From Paenibacillus sp. (GTDB lineage Bacteria > Bacillota > Bacilli > Paenibacillales > Paenibacillaceae): a DNA stretch of 5,408 bases. Below are positions 1-5,408 of the stretch, piece by piece. Where the stretch lies: contig JAQSXN010000328.1 of assembly GCA_029256665.1 (NCBI GenBank), positions 1 to 5,408 on the forward strand, given 5' to 3'. How positions within the stretch are numbered: the stretch's first letter is position 1; each line of letters opens with the position of its first letter. The translations under genes and the position numbers were made by a program. The notes under the pieces were generated by a model. That model did no database searches, had not been told where the DNA came from, and saw only the letters and a program-made list of their open reading frames with translations.

Positions 1-518
1 ACTCGTTGGATGCCCCGGTATCCGGCGGCGATATCGGCGCGCGCAATGCGACGTTATCCATTATGGTCGGCGGCGACAAGCCGGCCTTCGAATCGGTCAG
101 TCCGTTGTTGTCGCTCATGGGAAAAAATATCGTGCTGCAAGGCGGCCCCGGAGCGGGACAACATACGAAGATGGTCAATCAAATCGCGATCGCGTCCAAT
201 ATGATCGGAGTATGCGAGGCGCTCGTATACGCCAAACATGCGGGACTTGAGCTGGACAACGTGCTCCGGAGCATCGAGACGGGAGCGGCCGGGAGCTGGT
301 CGCTCTCGAATTTGGCCCCTCGCGTCATAGCGGGCAATTTCGAGCCCGGCTTTTTCATCAAACATTTTATCAAGGATATGGGAATCGCGCTGGATGCCGC
401 CGCGGAAATGGGCATCGAGCTTCCGGGGCTGACGCTGGCCAGAGAACTGTATGGCCGACTCGCGGATGCCGGGCTAGCGGACAAGGGCACTCAGGCTCTG
501 TACCTGGCATGGGATTAA
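1..518 (+). CDS. 3-hydroxyisobutyrate dehydrogenase-like NAD(P)-dependent beta-hydroxyacid dehydrogenase, C-terminal part (5' truncated by window)
   Basis: The reading frame is open from base 3 to the TAA at 516-518 and clearly enters from outside the window; the TTG at 6 is not a real start. About 171 residues are visible, out of roughly 290 usual for the family, so the N-terminal Rossmann NAD(P) domain is missing here. Visible hallmarks are the substrate-loop motif DAPVSGG at the left edge, then [11 protein letters not shown] with the family's catalytic lysine (codon 168-170), then [14 protein letters not shown] in the all-helical C-terminal domain, whose KD pair is typical of these enzymes. 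Family members oxidise beta-hydroxyacids such as 3-hydroxyisobutyrate, tartronate semialdehyde partners or 6-phosphogluconate in the cytosol; which one applies here cannot be told. It is followed after 14 bases by an isomerase/epimerase gene and then a second dehydrogenase, so a role in carbohydrate or sugar-acid catabolism is inferred. Family is confident, substrate is not. Confidence 0.88.
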   Translation, partial: SLDAPVSGGDIGARNATLSIMVGGDKPAFESVSPLLSLMGKNIVLQGGPGAGQHTKMVNQIAIASNMIGVCEALVYAKHAGLELDNVLRSIETGAAGSWSLSNLAPRVIAGNFEPGFFIKHFIKDMGIALDAAAEMGIELPGLTLARELYGRLADAGLADKGTQALYLAWD

Positions 519-524
519 GGGAGG
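517..524 (+). promoter_or_regulatory. Ribosome binding site that sets the start of the isomerase gene at 533
   Basis: AAGGGAGG lies 8 bases before the ATG at 533 and overlaps the TAA stop of the upstream dehydrogenase. An in-frame ATG at 509 would give eight extra residues, but no Shine-Dalgarno sequence precedes it and it would overlap the upstream gene. The overlap of stop codon and ribosome binding site suggests translational coupling. Confidence 0.8.
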
Positions 525-532
525 CAGGAATT

Positions 533-1441
533 ATGAAGCAGCTTCCGATCGGCACGTTGGTGAAGGGCGTATACGCGGAGGAAGTCATTCCGCAATTTCT
601 GGAGCACGGCTTCGAAAGCTTCGGCATTACGTATTGGCAGACGACGGGCGCGATCGAACTGGCGGAGCAGGCCAAGCGGGTGCGCGAGCAGCTCGGCGAC
701 TCCGGGGCCATTATATCGAGTCTGACCGTGTTCGGCAATCCCCTCACGGGGACGGGCGACAATGCCGATACGGTGGCGAGTTGGGAGCGGCTTATCGACC
801 ATGCTGGGCTGTTCGGGACGGATCTCGTAACGGGCTTCACCGGGAGACTTACGGACGAACCGATTCCGAGCTCCTTGTCGAAGTTCGGCGAGGTGTTTGG
901 CGAATTGGCCCGTCGGGCGGAAGATCGAGGAGTCCGGCTTGCATTCGAGAATTGCGACATGCATGGAACTTGGGAGAAGGGCGACTGGAACATCGCCCAT
1001 AATCCCGCCGCGTGGGAAATGATGTTCCAGACGTTGCCGAATGATAACGTCGGCTTGCAATGGGAGCCTTGCCATCAGATGGTCAGCCTGATCGATCCCA
1101 TTCCGCAACTGCGCAAATGGGCGCCGAAAATATTCCACGTGCACGGCAAGGACGCGACGATCGCATGGGATGTCGTGCGGGAGCACGGCATTCACGGTCC
1201 GCATCCGTTCGTCTGGCACCGTACGCCGGGCTTCGGGGATACCAATTGGGCCGATGTCGTGACGATCCTGATGCAGAACGGCTACGAAGGCAGCATTGAT
1301 ATCGAGGGCAGGCATGATCCCGTATTCCGGGACGAGCTTGAGATGACCGCGCAGGTGAGCTCGCTCCGTTATTTGAAGCGTTGCCGCGGAGGCGATTACC
1401 TGCCTAATCCGCGAATCCAATACGGCAACGGCAAGCTGTAG
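533..1441 (+). CDS. Sugar phosphate isomerase/epimerase family protein (xylose isomerase-like TIM barrel)
   Basis: A 302-residue protein of the AP-endonuclease-2/xylose isomerase-like TIM-barrel superfamily, of normal length. Likely divalent-metal ligands are in the expected order at the C-terminal ends of the barrel strands: E139 in LAFENCDM, E178 and H181 in QWEPCHQ, H204 in HVHGKDA and E258 in DIEGRHDP. The segment TPGFGDTNW (about 231-239) matches the loop typical of the family. Members isomerise, epimerise or eliminate on sugars, keto-inositols or 3-keto-glycosides in the cytosol, usually with Mn or Mg. No signal peptide is seen. The gene sits between a beta-hydroxyacid dehydrogenase and a Gfo/Idh/MocA oxidoreductase, a frequent partnership in which one enzyme makes a keto-sugar that the barrel enzyme rearranges. 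The start at 533 is chosen from the ribosome binding site at 517-524. Exact substrate unknown; family assignment firm. Confidence 0.9.
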   Translation: MKQLPIGTLVKGVYAEEVIPQFLEHGFESFGITYWQTTGAIELAEQAKRVREQLGDSGAIISSLTVFGNPLTGTGDNADTVASWERLIDHAGLFGTDLVTGFTGRLTDEPIPSSLSKFGEVFGELARRAEDRGVRLAFENCDMHGTWEKGDWNIAHNPAAWEMMFQTLPNDNVGLQWEPCHQMVSLIDPIPQLRKWAPKIFHVHGKDATIAWDVVREHGIHGPHPFVWHRTPGFGDTNWADVVTILMQNGYEGSIDIEGRHDPVFRDELEMTAQVSSLRYLKRCRGGDYLPNPRIQYGNGKL

Positions 1442-1463
1442 CAGACTGGGAGGAGGGGAAGCG

Positions 1464-2477
1464 GTGAAGATTAAGACTCTGCTTGCCGGCTGCGGCAGCA
1501 TGGGCGGGCGTTGGATGGAATACGCGCTTGCGCGTCCCGATGTCGAAATGGTCGGGCTTGTCGATGTTTATGTTCCCAATGCGGAAGCAACGAATGCCAG
1601 ACACGGTTTAGCTTTACCCATATACAGTACGGTGGAAGAAGCGATGGCTGCGTCCGGAGCCGACCTGCTGCTGGATACGTCTATACCGGAATGCCATGCG
1701 TCCAACGCAGTGACCGCGATGTTGTCAGGCGCCCATGTGATGATGGAGAAACCGATGGCGACGAGCATGCCGGAAGCGAAGCGATTAATTGAAGTTTCCG
1801 AACGCACCGGCCGATTCTGCGCCGTTATGCAGAACCGCAGATTCACGAAGGAAATCCGGTCGCTTAAGCGCGATCTGGATGCCGGCATCATTGGAAAGCC
1901 GGGATTCGTGAAGGCGGATTTTTTCTTGGGCCCGCGTTTCGGAGGCTTCCGTGAGACGATGGACCATCCGCTGTTGCTGGACATGGCGATCCATACGTTC
2001 GACGCCGCAAGATATTTAATCGGTTCGGAGCCGGTCGCCGTATACGCCGCCGAGTTCAACCCCGATGGATCCTGGTATGCGGGCAACGCCTCGGCTGCAT
2101 GCGTGTTCGAGTTCGGCAACGGCGCGGTGTTCGCCTATAACGGAAGTTGGAGCGCGGTCGGGCACTCCACGTCGTGGGAAGGCGACTGGCGAATTACGGG
2201 CACGATAGGATCTGCTTTGTGGAACGGAGACGATTACGCCAGTTATCAGACGCTGATAGAAGACGTAGATTCGGGCGCGCTCGCACCGCCCATGCAAGGC
2301 GGCAGACACTGGCAAGGCGCCGAACGGCGCGAAGCTTGCTTGAACGAGATGTTCGAAGCCTTGATATCCGGCAAACGTTCGGAGACGGATATTCGCGACA
2401 ATATCCATAGCGTGGCAATGATGCTCGGAGCGATCGAAAGCGCGGCGCTTCAAAGCAAGGTGATGTTGCCGCGATAA
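1464..2477 (+). CDS. Gfo/Idh/MocA family oxidoreductase
   Basis: A 337-residue NAD(P)-dependent sugar or polyol dehydrogenase of normal family length. The N-terminal Rossmann fold shows LAGCGSMG (residues 7-14) for the dinucleotide, D34 at the end of the second strand, and the family signature EKP at 95-97, whose lysine binds cofactor and substrate. The C-terminal alpha/beta domain carries LLDMAIHTFDAARYL (171-185), in which D173 and H177 correspond to the conserved catalytic Asp and His. The start is GTG, supported by a strong AGGAGG at 1451-1456, 7 bases upstream. The gene follows the isomerase by 22 bases and is the last gene of the cluster; a probable terminator lies about 100 bases downstream. 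Members oxidise hydroxyls of inositols, glucosides or amino sugars, often at C3. Which sugar is used here cannot be seen. Unlike some relatives it has no Tat signal, so it should be cytosolic. Confidence 0.93.
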   Translation: MKIKTLLAGCGSMGGRWMEYALARPDVEMVGLVDVYVPNAEATNARHGLALPIYSTVEEAMAASGADLLLDTSIPECHASNAVTAMLSGAHVMMEKPMATSMPEAKRLIEVSERTGRFCAVMQNRRFTKEIRSLKRDLDAGIIGKPGFVKADFFLGPRFGGFRETMDHPLLLDMAIHTFDAARYLIGSEPVAVYAAEFNPDGSWYAGNASAACVFEFGNGAVFAYNGSWSAVGHSTSWEGDWRITGTIGSALWNGDDYASYQTLIEDVDSGALAPPMQGGRHWQGAERREACLNEMFEALISGKRSETDIRDNIHSVAMMLGAIESAALQSKVMLPR

Positions 2478-2580
2478 GGGAACGGCCTCCGCGGAAGCAA
2501 TTCGCGAAGCGTATCCCGATCCGGGAACCGTACAGTTTGCCGCGCGCCGCCGGTTATTGCGGTAGGAGACAACAAACGTT

Positions 2581-2628
2581 TGGCCGGGCAGCGCGATCGC
2601 GTTTACCCGGCCATCTGTCTTTATTTTG
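2581..2628 (+). terminator. Probable rho-independent terminator of the dehydrogenase operon
   Basis: TGGCCGGG (2581-2588) pairs perfectly with CCCGGCCA (2606-2613), an 8-bp GC-rich stem. The 17-base loop contains the palindrome CGCGATCGCG (2592-2601), which can extend the structure. The downstream stretch 2614-2628 is T-rich but interrupted, so termination may be incomplete. The 100 bases between the stop codon and this hairpin show only a small TCCCG-ATC-CGGGA hairpin (2514-2526) without a T tract. Confidence 0.65.
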
Positions 2629-2671
2629 TCATATTGCCTGAGGTCTGACGGATGGCTAGCCTCGCGAATGT

Positions 2672-2699
2672 GTGATAGGATTAAGTATTACATTATCAC
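2672..2699. promoter_or_regulatory. Inverted repeat GTGATA-N16-TATCAC upstream of mqnC, possible operator
   Basis: GTGATA (2672-2677) and TATCAC (2694-2699) form perfect 6-base half-sites separated by 16 bases, ending 18 bases before the mqnC start. The AT-rich centre (TTAAGTATTACATTA) could hold a -10 element, but I cannot place a convincing -35/-10 pair: TTGCCT at 2634-2639 has no good partner at 17 bases. A 6-base match at this spacing can occur by chance, so an operator role is only a suggestion. Confidence 0.3.
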
Positions 2700-2703
2700 G
2701 TGT

Positions 2704-2714
2704 GGGGAGGAAGG
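2704..2714 (+). promoter_or_regulatory. Ribosome binding site that sets the mqnC start at 2718
   Basis: GGGGAGGAAGG lies immediately before the ATG at 2718, with GGAGG ending 7 bases upstream. The frame also has a GTG at 2700, but nothing resembling a Shine-Dalgarno sequence precedes it and it lies beside the inverted repeat, so ATG 2718 is preferred. Confidence 0.8.
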
Positions 2715-2717
2715 CGA

Positions 2718-3854
2718 ATGAGCGCGATTGACCAGGTATTAGACAAAGCTTTGCGCGGCGAGCGTATCGAGCTGGAGGAAGGCATGGAGCTGCTCGCATC
2801 CGATGAGATCGAGAAGATGGGCCATGTCGCAAATCAAATCATGCTGAAACGCCATCCGGAGCCGATCACGACTTTTGTAGTCGGCCGGAACGTTAATTAT
2901 ACAAATGTATGCGACGTCTATTGTCGCTTCTGCGCGTTCTATCGCGCGCCGGGCTCCAAGGAAGGCTACGTGCTCGACGACGAGGTCATTCTGAACAAGA
3001 TCCAGGAGACGGTCGACGTTGGGGGCACTGAAATTTTGATGCAGGGCGGCACGAATCCGAATCTGCCTTTTACGTATTACACCGACTTGCTGCGCAAAAT
3101 CAAAGCCAGATTCCCGAATATTACGATGCACTCCTTCTCGCCAGCGGAGATTCAGAAGATGAAGGTCGTATCGGATGGGTTGACGCTGGACGAAGTGGTG
3201 GCCCAGCTGCACGAAGCCGGCCTGGACTCGCTGCCTGGCGGCGGCGCCGAAATACTGGACGACCGTACGCGCCGCAAGATCAGCCGGATGAAGGGCTCCT
3301 GGACCGATTGGATGGACGTCATGAATTCCGCGCATCGGCATGGTATGAACACGACGGCTACGATGGTATATGGCCTCGGAGAGACGATCGAAGAGCGCGC
3401 CCTTCATATGATCCGAATCCGCGACGAACAAGATAAAGTCAAAGCGTTGGGTTATCCGTCTCCCGGATTCAAGGCGTTTATCTCGTGGCCGTTCCAGCCG
3501 GATAACACAAACCTCAAGCTGGAGAAAGCGAAGCCCGAAGAATACCTTCGCATAGTTGCGGCGAGCCGCATCATGCTGGATAACATCCCTAACTTCCAAT
3601 CCTCGTGGGTGACGATGGGACCGGAGATGGGCAAGCTGTCGCTCTCTTACGGCTGCAACGACTTCGGAAGCACGATGATCGAGGAGAACGTCGTCTCCGC
3701 GGCGGGTACGACGCACAAGGTCAACATCGAGCTCATCCTGCAGTTGATCCGCGAGGCGGGCAAGGTTCCGGCGCAGCGGGATACGAAATACAATATTTTG
3801 CGAATGTTTCACGAAACGGACAAAGCGGACAAAGACTTTGTCATGCAGAACTAA
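2718..3854 (+). CDS. mqnC: Cyclic dehypoxanthinyl futalosine synthase (radical SAM, menaquinone biosynthesis)
   Basis: A 378-residue radical SAM enzyme, full length for MqnC. The cluster-binding motif is CDVYCRFC with C65, C69 and C72 (CX3CX2C), preceded by NYTN and followed by AFYRAPGSKEGY, as in the MqnC/MqnE/CofH group. Further family landmarks are MQGGTNP (109-114), the barrel segment LPGGGAEIL (172-180), YGLGET (218-223) and SWPFQPDNT (256-264). The last, together with overall resemblance, favours MqnC over the related aminofutalosine synthase MqnE. MqnC uses a 5'-deoxyadenosyl radical to convert dehypoxanthine futalosine into its cyclic form, which MqnD then cleaves on the way to menaquinone. 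The protein is cytosolic, with no membrane segment or signal. It has its own ribosome binding site and terminator, so it appears to be monocistronic; no other mqn gene is in the window. MqnE is the main alternative. Confidence 0.88.
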   Translation: MSAIDQVLDKALRGERIELEEGMELLASDEIEKMGHVANQIMLKRHPEPITTFVVGRNVNYTNVCDVYCRFCAFYRAPGSKEGYVLDDEVILNKIQETVDVGGTEILMQGGTNPNLPFTYYTDLLRKIKARFPNITMHSFSPAEIQKMKVVSDGLTLDEVVAQLHEAGLDSLPGGGAEILDDRTRRKISRMKGSWTDWMDVMNSAHRHGMNTTATMVYGLGETIEERALHMIRIRDEQDKVKALGYPSPGFKAFISWPFQPDNTNLKLEKAKPEEYLRIVAASRIMLDNIPNFQSSWVTMGPEMGKLSLSYGCNDFGSTMIEENVVSAAGTTHKVNIELILQLIREAGKVPAQRDTKYNILRMFHETDKADKDFVMQN

Positions 3855-3888
3855 GGGAAATAGCTCTTTTAGGATAGGATGCATACCG

Positions 3889-3926
3889 AAACCGGCGGCC
3901 GTTGAGGCGCAGCCGGTTTTTTTTTT
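3889..3926 (+). terminator. Strong rho-independent terminator of mqnC
   Basis: AAACCGGC (3889-3896) pairs with GCCGGTTT (3912-3919), an 8-bp stem, and GCC/GGC inside the loop (3898-3900, 3907-3909) can add pairs. A run of ten T (3917-3926) follows directly. It lies 34 bases after the mqnC stop and separates mqnC from ytxC. Confidence 0.92.
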
Positions 3927-4019
3927 GCATGTTAATGCGGATGCATAAACCGTTAGTCACCGTTGATAACCTATATTAAATGAAGCATGTGCTTGGCGGC
4001 CCATGCCAATGTCTTCTTT

Positions 4020-4048
4020 GTATATCCCGCGCCCCCCGGCCATATACT
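4020..4048 (+). promoter_or_regulatory. Candidate SigmaE-type sporulation promoter for ytxC
   Basis: CATATACT (4041-4048) matches seven of eight positions of the SigmaE -10 consensus CATACAMT. GTATAT (4020-4025), 15 bases upstream, resembles the ATATT-rich SigmaE -35. Transcription would begin near 4055, giving a short leader that still contains the AAGGGGTGA ribosome binding site at 4061-4069. SigmaK also uses CATANNNTA, but the final TA is absent. I see no convincing SigmaA promoter between 3927 and 4073. The call rests on short motifs plus a fitting gene. Confidence 0.42.
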
Positions 4049-4073
4049 GTAACGGAAGGAAAGGGGTGAGCGC

Positions 4074-5015
4074 ATGGACTTGTTTACAGTGTCATTACCT
4101 GAGAAGCTTCACGATTCCGCGGAACAGCTGCTCCAGCTTATGACGGAGCATACCAACGAGGAATTACATAACTACGCTCAAGCGAATTCGGCTTTGGCCT
4201 CGGCCGAGATTGCTCGTTACGAGCTTAGCGAAGGAGCCATCAAATGTCTGGCGGTACTTCCTGCATTTCAACTGCAGCTTCACGGAGGACTTGTCTATAG
4301 ATCCGCATCGAGGGCCATTGCCGAATTCGTGATCCAGAGGCTGGAGCCCGTCATGTTGTCCACCATCGTTAGCCGCAAGTATCGCAACAACCCTTCGATG
4401 GATACGGCCGTGATCGAACGTTATTGCCACGATCTGTTGCAGGGCAAAGATTGGGAAGGACTTGGCGGCAAATTTCACGAAGCCGATCGGCTGAGACGCC
4501 GGGGCAAGATCGCCGAGGATTTGGAGCGGTATTTGCAAGAGGAGACCGAAATGTCGCTCGAAGGGGTTACGACATTCAGATTGCAGGCTTATCGCAACGA
4601 ACTCGCGGAGATCGCCGAATACGCGCTTGACGAATACGTGCTAGACAAACAATATCAGGAGTTTATTTCCCTGCTGAAATATTTTGTCCAAATGCAGGAA
4701 TCCAAAGTGCCGCTTATCCATCTGCTGCACAAAGGCGGACATGACTTCGCGATGTACGACGAGAGCTTCCGGGCGCTGGAGCAGAAGCCGCCGGCCGACC
4801 GAATCGTGGCGGAGATGCTGGAGACGGAAATGAACATCGAAGATATGGTCATCAGCTCGCTGATCTCCGTTTCGCCGAAACAAATAACGGTCCACACCAG
4901 ACAGCCGGATTTGCAAGTCATCCGGACGATCGAGACGATCTTCGACGGCAAAGTGAGCGTATGCGTGCAATGTTCGTCGTGCGCCAGCACCCTAGACGAA
5001 TACATCCAACCCTAA
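4074..5015 (+). CDS. ytxC: YtxC-family putative sporulation protein
   Basis: A 313-residue soluble protein that I recognise as YtxC-like. Its biochemical role is unknown; the family is conserved among spore formers and annotated as sporulation-related. Most of the chain is predicted alpha-helical. The most characteristic block is YQEFISLLKYFVQMQESK (about 194-211), followed by IHLLHKGGHDFAMYDE (215-230) and EDMVISSLISVSPKQITVH (about 256-274). Near the C-terminus, CVQCSSC places three cysteines at 297, 300 and 303, a spacing suited to metal binding. There is no signal peptide or transmembrane helix. The ATG at 4074 follows AAGGGGTGA (4061-4069) at suitable distance, and a SigmaE-like promoter lies just upstream. 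Translation ends with TAA directly followed by a second in-frame TAA. In related genomes ytxC often precedes thrS; here palindromic repeats follow immediately. Confidence 0.85.
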   Translation: MDLFTVSLPEKLHDSAEQLLQLMTEHTNEELHNYAQANSALASAEIARYELSEGAIKCLAVLPAFQLQLHGGLVYRSASRAIAEFVIQRLEPVMLSTIVSRKYRNNPSMDTAVIERYCHDLLQGKDWEGLGGKFHEADRLRRRGKIAEDLERYLQEETEMSLEGVTTFRLQAYRNELAEIAEYALDEYVLDKQYQEFISLLKYFVQMQESKVPLIHLLHKGGHDFAMYDESFRALEQKPPADRIVAEMLETEMNIEDMVISSLISVSPKQITVHTRQPDLQVIRTIETIFDGKVSVCVQCSSCASTLDEYIQP

Positions 5016-5018
5016 TAA

Positions 5019-5189
5019 GGACGTTCAAAAAGTCCGCTTCCCATTACGAAGCAAATCAAGGATGCGGATTCGACGTCGAATATTGCAGGCAGCCGAACCT
5101 TCCGGTACTCACGTAGCGCTGCTACGCTCCGTTCCTCAGTTTCTAGCTGCCTGCAATCTTCTCGGTACTGAGAACCGAACTTTTTGAAC
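5019..5189. repeat. Palindromic intergenic repeat element, copy 1
   Basis: The element is bounded by 11-base inverted repeats GTTCAAAAAGT (5023-5033) and ACTTTTTGAAC (5179-5189). Inside, in order, are a GCTTC/GAAGC hairpin (5036-5052), the 14-base perfect palindrome ATTCGACGTCGAAT (5068-5081), a 12-base inverted pair ATTGCAGGCAGC (5082-5093) with GCTGCCTGCAAT (5146-5157), a CGTAGC-GCT-GCTACG hairpin in its loop (5112-5126), and TTCTC-GGTACT-GAGAA (5159-5174). GGAC/GTCC (5019-5022, 5032-5035) can form an alternative hairpin at the left end. It begins 1 base after the tandem stops of ytxC. No transposase gene or clear target duplication is visible. It may be a MITE-like or REP-like mobile repeat, or a structured RNA; I recall similar repeats in Paenibacillaceae, unverified. 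From memory I know of no T-box specifier or antiterminator like this, and the conserved T-box sequence is absent. Confidence 0.85.
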
Positions 5190-5201
5190 TTTCATTTTGA
5201 C

Positions 5202-5408
5202 GGACGTTCAAAAAGTCCGCTTCCCATTACGAAGTAAATCAAGGATGCGGATTCGACGTCGAATATTGCAGGCAGCCGAACCTAAGCATATGCTTCCGAA
5301 GTATGTTTCCTCCGGAAACATTGCAGGTGCTCACGTAGCGCTGCTACGCTCCGTTCCTCAGTTTCTAGCTGCCTGCAATCTTCTCGGTACTGAGAACCGA
5401 ACTTTTTG
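5202..5408. repeat. Palindromic intergenic repeat element, copy 2 (cut by window edge)
   Basis: This is a direct tandem copy, 12 bases after copy 1 (linker 5190-5201, TTTCATTTTGAC rich in T). Its left arm 5202-5283 differs from 5019-5100 only at 5235 (T for C), and its right arm 5331-5408 is identical to 5109-5186. Between the arms copy 2 has 47 bases where copy 1 has 8. The inverted repeats are all retained: ATTCGACGTCGAAT at 5251-5264, ATTGCAGGCAGC at 5265-5276 with GCTGCCTGCAAT at 5368-5379, and the CGTAGC hairpin at 5334-5348. The terminal ACTTTTTG stops at the window edge, three bases short of the copy 1 end. Confidence 0.85.
5284..5322. repeat. 39-base extra module in the central loop of repeat copy 2
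   Basis: These 39 bases are absent from copy 1; the eight bases 5323-5330 then align loosely with 5101-5108. The module is itself palindromic: AAGCATATGCTT (5284-5295) is a perfect 12-base palindrome, and TGTTTCC-TCC-GGAAACA (5304-5320) is a 7-bp hairpin. It lies inside the loop closed by the 12-base GCAGGCAGC-type stem, so the outer architecture is undisturbed. Whether it is an insertion in copy 2 or a deletion in copy 1 cannot be decided here. Confidence 0.75.

Noticed and set aside
509..532. Upstream in-frame ATG for the isomerase gene
   Set aside because: No ribosome binding site precedes it and it overlaps the previous gene; ATG 533 has an ideal Shine-Dalgarno sequence.
515..1501. Long reverse-strand open frame (328 codons) opposite the isomerase gene
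   Set aside because: It is antisense to a clearly recognisable TIM-barrel gene and spans its boundaries; composition is typical of a shadow frame in GC-rich DNA.
2739..3884. Long reverse-strand open frame (381 codons) opposite mqnC
   Set aside because: It is the antisense shadow of mqnC, arginine- and histidine-rich with no recognisable domain, and it reads through the mqnC coding strand.
5062..5187. Small ORF of 41 codons inside repeat copy 1, with a longer 54-codon version from 5245 in copy 2
   Set aside because: It has no properly spaced ribosome binding site, is laid over inverted repeats, and another frame on the same strand and one on the reverse are also open over most of the element. 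It is best explained as a by-product of the repeat.
5019..5408. T-box leader of a downstream thrS
   Set aside because: Expected from usual ytxC-thrS gene order, but the conserved T-box sequence and antiterminator are absent, and the region is a tandem repeat.
5019..5408. CRISPR array
   Set aside because: Only two long copies are present, nearly identical over their full length, without short repeats and unique spacers of regular size.

Overview
The window looks like chromosomal DNA from an endospore-forming, moderately GC-rich member of the Bacillales, most likely Paenibacillaceae (Paenibacillus or Cohnella type). The reasons are strong AGGAGG-type ribosome binding sites, a YtxC-family sporulation gene, a futalosine-pathway menaquinone gene, and an intergenic palindromic repeat of a kind I associate, from memory only, with that family. 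All genes lie on the + strand.

Positions 1-2477 hold the end of a tightly packed catabolic operon. It has a 3-hydroxyisobutyrate/6-phosphogluconate-type dehydrogenase (5' end outside the window), a TIM-barrel sugar phosphate isomerase/epimerase, and a Gfo/Idh/MocA oxidoreductase. Gaps are 14 and 22 bases, and each downstream gene has a strong Shine-Dalgarno sequence. The set suggests redox and isomerisation steps on a sugar, polyol or sugar acid, but the substrate cannot be read from the sequence. The operon probably ends at a hairpin at 2581-2613.

Positions 2640-3926 hold a single-gene unit: mqnC, a radical SAM enzyme of menaquinone synthesis by the futalosine route. An inverted repeat precedes it and a strong intrinsic terminator follows it.

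Positions 3927-5015 hold ytxC, with a sequence resembling a SigmaE promoter just upstream. In other Bacillales ytxC usually lies near thrS; that gene is not in this window.

Positions 5019-5408 hold no convincing gene. They contain two tandem copies of an elaborate palindromic element. The shared arms of the copies are almost identical, but copy 2 carries 39 extra bases in its central loop. This is the least ordinary part of the window. The second copy runs off the right edge.
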